Below, piece by piece: positions 18,201-24,855 of a stretch of DNA of 64,000 bases. Source of the DNA: Rhodospirillales bacterium (lineage in GTDB: Bacteria; Pseudomonadota; Alphaproteobacteria; Micavibrionales; Micavibrionaceae); assembly GCA_023898785.1 (NCBI GenBank), contig CP060239.1, forward strand, positions 1,860,001 through 1,924,000, in the 5' to 3' direction. Positions within the stretch are counted from its first letter, which is position 1; the number at the start of each line of letters is the position of its first letter. Made by a program: the position numbers and the translations under genes. The notes under the pieces were generated by a model, which worked only from the letters and a program-made list of their open reading frames with translations, searched no databases and was not told the DNA's origin.

Positions 18201-18304
18201 AAGGCAATATAGCCGAAGCCGGACGTAACAAGGCGCTTTAGCCGGGGGATTATCTCCGGCATTATTGCGTATTTCAAAACTGTTTTTGCTTTTATACCGC
18301 TCAC
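15278..18304 (-). CDS. DotA/TraY-like membrane protein, paralogue 1 of 3
   Basis: First and longest (1008 residues) of the DotA/TraY-like array. It starts at GTG (18304) with GGTGAG upstream. It shares the N-terminal block (LLPNNHPYLNPQNIGKYGIR, HVIAEAANALV) and the C-terminal bundle (YVLPFLPFVYFYFAVASWIK, GVPLWALAHLRIDGDG, FVRPILSVAGLIAAMLIF, IPDNILRWMGQGVSSFGDI) with the other two. It has a longer central region, with Cys-rich segments near residues 505-545 (CNIGCAGGG, DCGAP, DCATHN), and a Gly/Ala-rich C-terminal tail. The central differences suggest that the three copies are not redundant. No ATPase, lipoprotein or coupling-protein gene of a type IV system is in the window. Confidence 0.8.
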   Translation of the reverse strand: MSGIKAKTVLKYAIMPEIIPRLKRLVTSGFGYIAFLMAQIYSMVRLLPNNHPYLNPQNIGKYGIRHVIAEAANALVINHNNIDQLIVFTLMLTGVVIIGTQIIMLALGLFFGSAIAASIFVTPAPTYDIAYMLMDQVFGVGDGVNNFFDSCVSQNIECNPDKPPAATGAVYPWPFHLALHNLFRFYSIGILLIGTIIFSYYVVVVIVETAVTGSPFGQRFKNLWVPVRLVVAVGLLIPLGLGYNSGQYITFAAAKFGSSMATNGWITFNQQVAANMPGGAAGNIAGEAENLIAMPKPPDASLLAEMFSIVHGCAYAHYLHDPRIAKNTAPANPPGDIRVDYPENPGQIPTYLNNRYGVKPYLVKTPTAWQAGIDPNEFLEVLPGTTYEQALQFYTSGDIVIRFGRRGDWDINGDWTISDQEEEMFKDEPGQVQATCGEIRIPVTDRRPTNAGNVHATDGYLGSVAVQRMYFELIRDHWHDVNINENYIDFAGRMAMLEQNPSKKPEDSACNIGCAGGGLFSPNLDLPHNDCGAPLPPPKTEDKRDCATHNISAEWKQEATNELQVTLNTKLTQIWVDYNQGTREFAVDNALLQRGWGGAGIWFNKIAQANGAFMNTFFNVPEMNVYPYLMEKVKKEKGKQDSDPSGIQAYNPNTKSQSAGLKLSHVESGAAPIAMIEYRVLEYWNKSNKNMAKSEKANTTNALETGMNLVFGTNGLFAMNDENANIHPLAQLVALGKGLVESAIRNVAGASMGAAGGGISKALDTAAGPLADAVSGLVLSTAFVGLTAGLVLFYVLPFLPFVYFYFAVASWIKTIFEAMVGVPLWALAHLRIDGDGLPGESALNGYFLIFEIFVRPILSVAGLIAAMLIFTAQVRVLNFIWLMVTDNVGGHNSDPTIAIAADFKFKRAIVDEFFYTVLYAIIVYMLATASFKLIDKIPDNILRWMGQGVSSFGDINQDPTEGLTRYAALGGMTAGREIAGGVKDLAGGLGGVVGNVARGAATTERAAP

Positions 18305-18469
18305 GTCAAATACTCACCACTTCAATATATAGTGTAGCGCGAAAATAGTTAAAATTTTAGTTAATTTGTTCGTATTTTATGGTTTTCGCCCCATTATAAA
18401 GTTGTTTATTTCTATAACATGTTGTTTTTTTATACATGTTTTGCTCAGACACAATTTTGTCACAATTGC
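18305..18469 (-). promoter_or_regulatory. AT-rich leader/promoter region of the DotA-like array
   Basis: Very AT-rich gap in front of the first DotA-like gene. On the minus strand a TATAAT hexamer lies at 18393-18398, without a good -35, about 90 nt from the GTG. Upstream of it are two ACATGT-cored palindromes (AACATGTT at 18416-18423 and ACATGTT at 18434-18440) whose centres are about 17 bp apart, the look of a tandem regulator site. This is inference from sequence only. Confidence 0.3.
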
Positions 18470-18507
18470 CTTAAAAACCTGTAAAGATTTGGTTTTACAG
18501 GCTTTTT
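18470..18507 (-). terminator. intrinsic terminator of ettA (near-symmetric)
   Basis: Stem CCTGTAAA (18478-18485) pairs with TTTACAGG (18494-18501) over an 8-nt loop. On the minus strand, after ettA, it is followed by five T. A T run on the plus side makes it potentially bidirectional, insulating ettA from the DotA-like promoter region. Confidence 0.7.
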
Positions 18508-18540
18508 ATATGGTATTTTAAGCTCGGTGCTTTAGGGCAG

Positions 18541-20214
18541 TTAGCTGGCTTTGCGCAAAGGTTTGTATTTGATGCGGTGGGGCGTGTCGGCATCATGGCC
18601 CATACGGCGTTTGTAATCGGCTTCGTAGTCCTGATAATTGCCTTCAAACCATTCGACATGGCTGTTGCCTTCGAAAGCAAGGATATGCGTACAGAGGCGA
18701 TCAAGGAACCAGCGGTCGTGGGAGATGATGACGGCGCAGCCCGGGAAGCGTTCGATGGCTTCTTCGAGTGCGGCGAGGGTTTCGGTGTCCAAATCGTTGG
18801 TCGGTTCGTCGAGCAGGATGACATTGGCTTCTGATTTCAACATTTTAGCCAGATGTACACGGTTGCGCTGGCCGCCAGAAAGATTCTTAACCAGTTGTTG
18901 CTGGTCGGATTTACGGAAGTTGAAGGCCGACACGTACGCCCGGCTTTGCATCTCGATTTTACCGAGTTTAATGATGTCGGTGCCACCGGAGATTTCTTCC
19001 CAGACGGTTTTATCGCCATCAAGGGAATCGCGGCTTTGGTCGACATAGCCGAGCTTGACAGTGTCGCCGACTTTGAAGGTGCCTTCGTCCGGGGTTTCAT
19101 TACCGGTGATCATTTTAAAGAGCGTGGATTTACCCGCGCCGTTGGGGCCGATGACACCGACGATGCCCCCGGGGGGGAGCTTGAAGGAGAGATTTTCAAT
19201 GAGCAGGTGATCGTCAAAGCCTTTTTTGATGTTTTGTGCTTTGATAACAAGATCGCCAAGACGAGGCGGGGTGGGAATGACGATTTGGCAACTGCGCTTG
19301 TCGAGTTTGGCACTTTCGGCCAAAAGGTCTTGGTAGGCGTTGATTCGGGCTTTTGATTTGGAACGGCGCGCAGATGGGCTTTGTCCTATCCATTCCTGTT
19401 CACGTTTGAGTGTTTTTTGGCGCGTATCTTCTTCGCGTGATTCCTGTTCCATGCGCTTGCGCTTGGCTTCCAGATAGGCGGAGTAATTGCCTTCGTAGGG
19501 AATGCCAGAGCCGCGGTCGACTTCTAGAATCCAGCCTGTTACGTTGTCGAGGAAGTAGCGGTCGTGGGTGACCATAACGACGGTGCCAGTGTAATCGCTT
19601 AAGAAGCGTTGGAGCCACGCGACGCTTTCGGCATCGAGGTGGTTGGTTGGCTCATCGAGAAGTAGCAAGTCCGGTTTTTCGAGCAGCAGACGGCACAGGG
19701 CGACGCGGCGGCGCTCTCCTCCGGACAGGTTGGTGATGGCTGAATCGCCCGGTGGGCAGCGCAGAGCGTCCATAGCTATGGAAATTGTACGTTCTAATTC
19801 CCAGCCATCAACAGCGTCGATTTTTTCTTGTAAATCACCCATTTCGGTCATGAGAGCGTCGTAGTCGGCGTCGGGCTCGGCCATTTCCAGGCCGATCGCG
19901 TTGAAACGTTCCACCATGGCTTTGGTTTCGGCCAGGGCTTCCATGACGTTTTCTTCAACGGTTTTACTTTCGTCGAGTTGTGGTTCCTGCTCGAGATAGC
20001 CGACACGTACGCCATCGGCGGCCCAAGCTTCGCCTGTGAAATCTTTATCAACGCCGCCCATGATTTTGAGCAGGGTGGATTTACCCGCGCCGTTGGGGCC
20101 GAGCACACCTATCTTTGCGCCGGGCAAGAAGCTGAGTGTAACGTTTTCAAGGATCTTTTTGTTGTCGAAAGATTTAGACAAGCCGTTCATAACATAGACG
20201 TACTGGGCTGACAT
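18541..20214 (-). CDS. ettA: energy-dependent translational throttle protein EttA (ABC-F)
   Basis: Ribosome-associated ABC-F ATPase that gates the first elongation cycle according to the ATP/ADP ratio. The 557 residues hold two ABC domains: Walker A GPNGAGKST at 39-47 and again near 350, signatures LSGGERRR and LSGGQRNR, and Walker B LLLLDEPTNHLD and VILLDEPTNDLD. An EttA-type arm and the linker REQEWIGQSPSARRSKSKARI lie between them; the latter is diagnostic of the EttA subfamily. A clean AAGGAG ribosome site sits 6 nt upstream. There is no membrane segment. It is transcribed alone, with a terminator behind it. Confidence 0.96.
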   Translation of the reverse strand: MSAQYVYVMNGLSKSFDNKKILENVTLSFLPGAKIGVLGPNGAGKSTLLKIMGGVDKDFTGEAWAADGVRVGYLEQEPQLDESKTVEENVMEALAETKAMVERFNAIGLEMAEPDADYDALMTEMGDLQEKIDAVDGWELERTISIAMDALRCPPGDSAITNLSGGERRRVALCRLLLEKPDLLLLDEPTNHLDAESVAWLQRFLSDYTGTVVMVTHDRYFLDNVTGWILEVDRGSGIPYEGNYSAYLEAKRKRMEQESREEDTRQKTLKREQEWIGQSPSARRSKSKARINAYQDLLAESAKLDKRSCQIVIPTPPRLGDLVIKAQNIKKGFDDHLLIENLSFKLPPGGIVGVIGPNGAGKSTLFKMITGNETPDEGTFKVGDTVKLGYVDQSRDSLDGDKTVWEEISGGTDIIKLGKIEMQSRAYVSAFNFRKSDQQQLVKNLSGGQRNRVHLAKMLKSEANVILLDEPTNDLDTETLAALEEAIERFPGCAVIISHDRWFLDRLCTHILAFEGNSHVEWFEGNYQDYEADYKRRMGHDADTPHRIKYKPLRKAS

Positions 20215-20275
20215 TTTTACTCCTTTGTGATTTTAGAAGCATAGAGTTAGCGCAGAACTGCGTGCAAATCAATCT

Positions 20276-20461
20276 TTAGAAGCGATCTTGGAAAAAGGCT
20301 TCATCGTCGGAGATGCGGTGGGTGTGAAAGGCTTTGAAAGAACGTTCATGTCGTGGTTTTTCACTGGTTGTATAGACAAGGTAAGCGCTTGGCAGCGTAT
20401 TTCGCGGGAAAAGTTGAGGGCATTTTAGAAGTAAGGCTTGATGAAAAACCGACCGGTCGGT
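20276..20461 (-). pseudogene. start-less open frame upstream of tetR (possible gene remnant)
   Basis: Between ettA and tetR the minus strand stays open for 61 codons and ends in TAA at 20276-20278. The frame has no ATG, GTG or TTG and reads like a real C-terminus (AYLVYTTSEKPRHERSF, then a charged tail ending EAFFQDRF). Its 5' end coincides with the palindrome at 20448-20461, which it too reads as TDRSV. It may be a decayed gene end or chance. I do not recognise the sequence. Confidence 0.2.
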
Positions 20462-20466
20462 ATATT
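20438..20466 (+). promoter_or_regulatory. tetR promoter with operator in the spacer
   Basis: A -35-like TTGATG (20438-20443), a 17-bp spacer and a -10-like TATATT (20461-20466). The palindrome ACCGACCGGTCGGT (20448-20461) fills the spacer and touches the -10 box, so a bound dimer would block RNA polymerase. This is the usual layout of TetR-family autorepression. Transcription would begin near 20473, right before the AGGAGG of the gene. Confidence 0.65.
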
Positions 20467-20488
20467 TGTGGGGCAGGAGGATTCAGGG

Positions 20489-21073
20489 ATGAAAAAAGCA
20501 ACAGATTTACGGATATTGGATAGCGCTGAGCAATTGTTTTGGCATTACGGGCACCGGGCGAGTTCGCTCGATAAAATTGCCAATGATGCGGGTCAGAGCA
20601 AGGGCGCAGTGTTTCATTATTTTCGCAACAAAAAGGATATTACTTCGCAGGTTTTGCGCAAATATGCGCAGGAAAATATTTTTGGATTGTTGCAGACGCA
20701 TTTTACCAAGACGCAAAATACCAAAGAGGCGCTTTTGAATTGGGGGATGGAGATTTATCAGTCTTATGCGCAAGATGAATATAAGGGTGGGTGCTTGCTT
20801 GGTAATATGGCGCTGGAGCTATCGGACGGCGATGAGGCGGCGCGTCATGAAATAGCAAAGATTTTCTTGGAGTGGGAAAATCAACTGACCAATTATTTCA
20901 AAGATCCGGCGCGCACGGGTGAGATTATGATGGAGCCGCGGCAATTTGCGCGGTTGTTGATTGCGACGTTGCAGGGGGTTACGATGACGGCCAAGGTTCA
21001 TAAGGATAAAAATCGTGCAGCGCGTGAGTTTCAGGCGTTTGCGGAATTAATTGAGCGCATGGTTCGCGGTTAA
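20489..21073 (+). CDS. TetR/AcrR-family transcriptional regulator
   Basis: A 194-residue one-component repressor. The N-terminal helix-turn-helix (about residues 8-50: RILDSAEQLFWHYGHRASSLDKIANDAGQ, SKGAVFHYFRNKKDI) is canonical TetR. The C-terminal helical domain (about 60-190) would bind an unidentified ligand. The frame opens at 20438, but the ATG at 20489 is preceded by AGGAGG at 8 nt and leaves the palindromic operator in the untranslated leader, so I take 20489 as the start. A second identical palindrome begins one base after its stop codon region (21074) and precedes tag. It most likely represses itself and tag. Confidence 0.88.
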   Translation: MKKATDLRILDSAEQLFWHYGHRASSLDKIANDAGQSKGAVFHYFRNKKDITSQVLRKYAQENIFGLLQTHFTKTQNTKEALLNWGMEIYQSYAQDEYKGGCLLGNMALELSDGDEAARHEIAKIFLEWENQLTNYFKDPARTGEIMMEPRQFARLLIATLQGVTMTAKVHKDKNRAAREFQAFAELIERMVRG

Positions 21074-21089
21074 ACCGACCGGTCGGTTT
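21072..21089 (+). promoter_or_regulatory. second palindromic operator, in front of tag
   Basis: An 18-bp perfect palindrome (AAACCGACCGGTCGGTTT) whose core 14 bp (21074-21087) are identical to the tetR operator. It overlaps the final A residues of the tetR stop and ends 6 bp before the preferred tag start. A repressor bound here would act on an internal tag promoter, as a roadblock, or on leader translation. Confidence 0.6.
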
Positions 21090-21095
21090 TTTGAT

Positions 21096-21734
21096 ATGGT
21101 TCAAGACGGTTTGATTGAAGGCGCTGATGGGCAGGTCCGTTGCTGGTGGTGCGGTGATGATCCTGAATATATTCGTTATCACGATGAGGAGTGGGGGCGG
21201 CCCGTTAGCAATGATATTCGGTTGTTTGAGAAGATTTGTCTGGAGGGGTTTCAGTCCGGTTTGAGCTGGATTACGATTTTGCGTAAGCGTGAAAATTTTC
21301 GCTCTGCATTTGACGGGTTTGACTTTACTAAAATTCAAAATTTTGATGAGCAAGATATTGAGCGTTTGCTCGGCGATGCGGGGATTGTTCGTCATCGGGG
21401 CAAAATTGAAGCCACCATCAATAATGCGCGCCGCGCCATGGAAATGGTAGAAGAGTTTGGTTCGCTAGCGGCTTATTTTTGGAGGTGGGCGCCGGAAGAT
21501 ACCGACCGGTCGGTATCTTATGTGGACATTCCAGCGGTGACGGATATTTCAAAAGCGCTTTCGAAAGATTTGAAAAAGCGTGGCTGGAAATTTGTTGGGC
21601 CAACAACCGTGTATGCGTTTATGCAGGCGATGGGAATGGTTAATGATCATGTTGAAGGGTGCGGGCAGTGTGCGCTTGTTGAAGAGCATCGCCGGGCGTT
21701 TCAGCATTTTATAGCTTCTGATTCTAAATTCTAA
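21096..21734 (+). CDS. tag: DNA-3-methyladenine glycosylase I
   Basis: Excises 3-methyladenine from alkylated DNA (base excision repair). The 212 residues match Tag: an N-terminal zinc site Cys16 and His29 (CWWCGDDPEYIRYHDEEWG, the same 13-residue spacing as E. coli Cys4/His17), EGFQSGLSWITILRKRENFR, SKDLKKRGWKFVGPTTVYAFMQA, and a C-terminal zinc pair in NDHVEGC. I chose the ATG at 21096; the frame extends 15 codons upstream through the operator without similarity. It is probably co-regulated with the TetR gene. A third copy of the same palindrome lies inside the gene, encoding TDRSV at residues 136-140 in the loop after YFWRWAPED. Confidence 0.9.
   Translation: MVQDGLIEGADGQVRCWWCGDDPEYIRYHDEEWGRPVSNDIRLFEKICLEGFQSGLSWITILRKRENFRSAFDGFDFTKIQNFDEQDIERLLGDAGIVRHRGKIEATINNARRAMEMVEEFGSLAAYFWRWAPEDTDRSVSYVDIPAVTDISKALSKDLKKRGWKFVGPTTVYAFMQAMGMVNDHVEGCGQCALVEEHRRAFQHFIASDSKF
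21496..21519. promoter_or_regulatory. extended palindrome inside tag (core ACCGACCGGTCGGT)
   Basis: The longest of the four copies: a 24-bp perfect palindrome centred on the shared 14-mer at 21501-21514, with AAGAT/ATCTT arms. It lies within the tag coding sequence (codons 134-142). It could be an intragenic operator for the neighbouring TetR protein. Confidence 0.5.
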
Positions 21735-21805
21735 GCCTAAGTCCTTTATTCTTTTGGCTTTTAGGGATTGCAGTGCTATGGTTTCGTATTGTTTATGGAG
21801 TGAAT

Positions 21806-22546
21806 ATGGATAAGAAAAAAACCTCTATTGATTCGATGGCTGAAGCTTCGCGTAGCGTTGTAGATTTTTCTGGTCATAACGGTTCTTTGGGGGCTGCCGG
21901 TTATCGGGAGGCCTCTTCGCACCCCGAGAATTGTGAATTTTTGAATGAACCTGGTTCGACGATTGCTATCAGTCCGGGGCTGGAAGGGTTTACTTCGATT
22001 GATATTGGTGTGGCCTGGGATAATGTGCGGCTTGAGCAGAGTGGGTTTTTCGGCAAGATGTTTAAAAAAGCGCGAAAGGTTGGGGTGGATCTCGATATTG
22101 GCTGCTTATACGAAATGAAAGACGGTACGCGCGGTGCGATTCAGGCATTTGGTGAGAAGTTTGGAAAATTTGATGCGCCGCCCTATATATGGCTTTCGGG
22201 GGATGAGCGTACGGGTAACGCGGAGGGACATGATGAGGTTATTCATGTGAACGGGGCGCATTGGGATGATATAAAACGTATTTTGGTTTATATATATATA
22301 TATAAGGGAGCGCCGCGTTGGAGCGAGATTAATCCGCAGATTATTCTGGATGTGCCCGGTGAGAATGATTTGGTTGTAACGCTGGGGGCGCATGATGATG
22401 CGTTGGCGTTGTGCGCGGTTGGTGGATTGGAAAGCGTACGCGGCGGGATCAAGCTGACGAATTATACGGAATATTTTCCTGGTCACTATGAGATGGATCG
22501 TGCCTTTGGTTTCGGGTTAGAGTGGGGTGAAGGACGGAAAGAGTAA
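21806..22546 (+). CDS. TerD-family (TerA/TerD-like) stress protein
   Basis: A protein of about 246 residues with one TerD-type calcium-binding fold: a core LDIGCLYEMKDGTRGAIQAFG, then YIWLSGDERTGN, then GHDEVIHVNGAHWDDIKRILVYIYIYKGAP. The acidic Asp pattern resembles the bidentate Ca2+ sites of TerD. An N-terminal extension of about 50 residues is low complexity. I prefer the ATG at 21806, with GGAG upstream, over an ORF start 33 nt earlier. The VYIYIY stretch is encoded by a (TA)8 tract that could slip. It is followed by a Ca2+/cation antiporter and a second TerD gene on the same strand. The ter stress island functions are poorly understood; this assignment is to family level only. Confidence 0.75.
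   Translation: MDKKKTSIDSMAEASRSVVDFSGHNGSLGAAGYREASSHPENCEFLNEPGSTIAISPGLEGFTSIDIGVAWDNVRLEQSGFFGKMFKKARKVGVDLDIGCLYEMKDGTRGAIQAFGEKFGKFDAPPYIWLSGDERTGNAEGHDEVIHVNGAHWDDIKRILVYIYIYKGAPRWSEINPQIILDVPGENDLVVTLGAHDDALALCAVGGLESVRGGIKLTNYTEYFPGHYEMDRAFGFGLEWGEGRKE
22289..22304 (+). repeat. (TA)8 dinucleotide tract in coding sequence
   Basis: Eight uninterrupted TA units within the TerD-like gene, encoding alternating Tyr-Ile. Gain or loss of one unit would shift the frame, so the tract could act as a contingency switch. Confidence 0.9.
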
Positions 22547-22619
22547 GTTTGGTTTTTTATTGGCCTTAAGCACTTCCTCTTAATTCTTCAAGGGAACTTC
22601 GGTTTTAGAAAGCATATTT

Positions 22620-23603
22620 ATGGATGTTGTGACATTGCAGGCACTTGTCATTCCGCTGGGTTTGATAATGTTTGGCACTGCCCTGCTGATTAAGGGAGGG
22701 AACTGGACGATTGATTCGGCTGTGTTTATTGCACGGCGGTTTGGTCTGTCGCCAATGGTGGTGGGTTTTACGATTTTGGCGTTTGGTACATCTTTGCCGG
22801 AGTTGATTGTTTCTATATTAGCGGTTTTACGGGGTTCTGAAGGAATCGCGATGGGCAATGTGATCGGTTCGAATATCGCCAATATTTTACTGGTGATTGG
22901 GTGTTCTTCAGTTTTGGTGACAATGCAGATTACGCTCAGTAAGGGCCTGATTAAAGATCTGGTGATGATGTTGCTTTCTGCATTTTTGCTGATGGGTTTG
23001 ATGCTTTACGGCGAAATTGGACGGATTGCCGGGTTAGGTATGGTGGCGATTTTGTTGATGTATATATTTGTTCAATACCGCATGGCGATGAAGGGTGAGA
23101 TTGTTGTTGATGGGGAAGATTTACCTTTTTTCAAGCATCCAGCCCAGCCGTACGTGTTTTTGGTTTTAGGGCTTTGTGGCGTAGGCGTTGGGGCTGAATT
23201 TTTGGTACGCGGAGCTAGCCAGTCTGCGGCCATACTTGGCGTTCCTGAGGATGTTGTGGCTTTGAGTATTATTGCTTTCGGCACGTCGCTGCCGGAACTT
23301 TCTACAAGTATTATCGGCGCGCGGCGCGGTCACGCGGAAATGGCTCTGGGCAATATTGTCGGTTCGAATGTTTTTAATATTTTGATAATTATCGGCATTA
23401 CCGCGCTGGTGAAGCCAATCGCGCAGGGTTCATATGCCGATCAGCTTTTAGAGTTTGATATTTGGTTTATGTTGGCTGTAACGGTGGTTTTTGCGGCGTT
23501 GGTTGCCGGTTATAGAAAAATTACACCGGTAATCGGCGGTATATTTGTTAGCGCGTATGTCGTTTATACGATTTATATTTATGCGATTAATTTCGGCACA
23601 TAA
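22620..23603 (+). CDS. CaCA-family Ca2+/cation (Na+ or H+) antiporter, YrbG-like
   Basis: A 327-residue inner-membrane exchanger with two homologous halves of about five membrane segments each. The alpha repeats carry the ion-binding signatures GFTILAFGTSLPELIVS...GNVIGSNIANI (first half) and ALSIIAFGTSLPELSTS...GNIVGSNVFNI (second half), both complete, so transport activity is expected. Length and motifs match YrbG/CaxA-type sodium/calcium exchangers. It sits between two TerD-family genes. Because TerD domains bind Ca2+, a shared role in calcium or metal homeostasis is a reasonable inference. Confidence 0.92.
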   Translation: MDVVTLQALVIPLGLIMFGTALLIKGGNWTIDSAVFIARRFGLSPMVVGFTILAFGTSLPELIVSILAVLRGSEGIAMGNVIGSNIANILLVIGCSSVLVTMQITLSKGLIKDLVMMLLSAFLLMGLMLYGEIGRIAGLGMVAILLMYIFVQYRMAMKGEIVVDGEDLPFFKHPAQPYVFLVLGLCGVGVGAEFLVRGASQSAAILGVPEDVVALSIIAFGTSLPELSTSIIGARRGHAEMALGNIVGSNVFNILIIIGITALVKPIAQGSYADQLLEFDIWFMLAVTVVFAALVAGYRKITPVIGGIFVSAYVVYTIYIYAINFGT

Positions 23604-23671
23604 TTTTGTGTCGGTTGTGTTACACTGGAAGCTGGTGTTGGGCTTTTTAAACTCGAAATGGGATCAATCAA

Positions 23672-24313
23672 ATGGTCGATGATATTCTCGATACACGATT
23701 TGAAGGTAAAGAAGTCGATTTGGCGGACAATCTGGTTTATCTGAATGATGATTTAAACCTGATGCAAGTTGATCCGGCTCTGCGTAATGTTCTAATTGGC
23801 GCGGGATGGGATGTTAATGCGTTTAATGCCGACACTCTTGATCTCGATTTGTCCGTGTTTTTGCTTAATAAAGAAAATGTGACACGCGAGGATGGCGATT
23901 TTGTGTTTTATAACCAACCCGAGACGTTTGATGGCGGTGTAAAGCATAGGGGGGATAGCCGTACAGGCGCCGGTGATGGTGATGATGAGAGTATTCTTGT
24001 TGATTTGCATGCGGTTCCGTTCGATATTATTCGCGTTGCTATTTGTGTCACGATTTATAAAGGGTATGAAAAAGAGCAGAATCTTGAGATGCTTCGTAAT
24101 GCGTATGTTCGTATTGTGAATGTAGATACTCGTCATGAAATTTGTCGTTTTGTTATTGATCAGGTTCTACAAGACAGAACTGAAACCGGTGTAATTATCG
24201 GCTTCTTAAATCGTGAAGGGCCTAAATGGCATTTTAAACCTGCGGCTGATTTTGTGCCTGGCGGTTTGAGCGAGTTGGGTAAACGTTTTGGGCTTATTAT
24301 CAATCAGGAGTAA
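23672..24313 (+). CDS. TerD-family stress protein
   Basis: A 213-residue single-domain TerD protein. Diagnostic stretches are VLIGAGWDVN (near 41), DLDLSVFLLNKENVTREDGDFVFYNQ, the calcium-site loop GDSRTGAGDGDDESILVDL, and FDIIRVAICVTIYKGYEKEQNLEMLRNAYVRIVN. The Asp residues that coordinate Ca2+ in this family are all present. Cytoplasmic; no signal peptide. TerD proteins belong to tellurite, phage and chemical-stress loci of unclear mechanism. It is third in the same-strand group with the TerD-like protein and the antiporter, 68 bp after the antiporter. Confidence 0.88.
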   Translation: MVDDILDTRFEGKEVDLADNLVYLNDDLNLMQVDPALRNVLIGAGWDVNAFNADTLDLDLSVFLLNKENVTREDGDFVFYNQPETFDGGVKHRGDSRTGAGDGDDESILVDLHAVPFDIIRVAICVTIYKGYEKEQNLEMLRNAYVRIVNVDTRHEICRFVIDQVLQDRTETGVIIGFLNREGPKWHFKPAADFVPGGLSELGKRFGLIINQE

Positions 24314-24330
24314 CTTAATAAGTCCTGTTC

Positions 24331-24855
24331 CTAGGGTTTTTTCATACCCATGAGGGCAGCCGGTTTTACTTTGGGTGATTTTCGTCCAATTTTTCCACGG
24401 CGGCCGCCGCCTCCAAAACTATCATCTTTCATTTTATCTTCGATCAGCATATCAATGTCGGGGATTTCATTCATTTGCAGGGCGCTGACACATGCGAGAA
24501 AAAATTCGCAGCCTTTTTCTTCCCAGCCGTGGAACTCGTTGACGTAGTCTTTGCCCTTAATGCGCAGATGTTTAGGTCCCCATTGGTTTTCACCGACAGG
24601 CTCAGCGCGCATCCATAAGATTTGTTCCCGGCCGCCGCCGGAGGATGCGCCGCCGTCCTCATCATCGTCATCTGTTTCATCGTGAAGAAACTGGATTTCG
24701 GCCTCGATGTCTTCACCGGTTGGTCCCATGCGGACTTCTGCACTACATGTGAGTTTTTTTTCTTCGCTGTAAACGAGCCATGGCTGTGTCTCATAGGGAG
24801 AGAGCGCATGATTGACGCCGAGTTGTTGCAAGAATTTTATAAGCTCAAAACGCAT
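24331..24855 (-). CDS. hypothetical protein with acidic and Gly-rich linkers
   Basis: A 174-residue cytoplasmic protein I do not recognise. The N-terminal half is a compact alpha/beta-looking region (residues 1-60). A linker of consecutive Asp followed by Gly/Ser (about 60-78) comes next, then a second conserved-looking block (ILWMRAEPVGENQWGPKHLRIKG, WEEKGCEFFLACVSALQMNEIPDID). The tail is basic and Gly-rich (about 148-174). There is no strong SD at the ATG. It is convergent with the TerD gene, 17 bp away. The base composition resembles its neighbours. Confidence 0.6.
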   Translation of the reverse strand: MRFELIKFLQQLGVNHALSPYETQPWLVYSEEKKLTCSAEVRMGPTGEDIEAEIQFLHDETDDDDEDGGASSGGGREQILWMRAEPVGENQWGPKHLRIKGKDYVNEFHGWEEKGCEFFLACVSALQMNEIPDIDMLIEDKMKDDSFGGGGRRGKIGRKSPKVKPAALMGMKKP

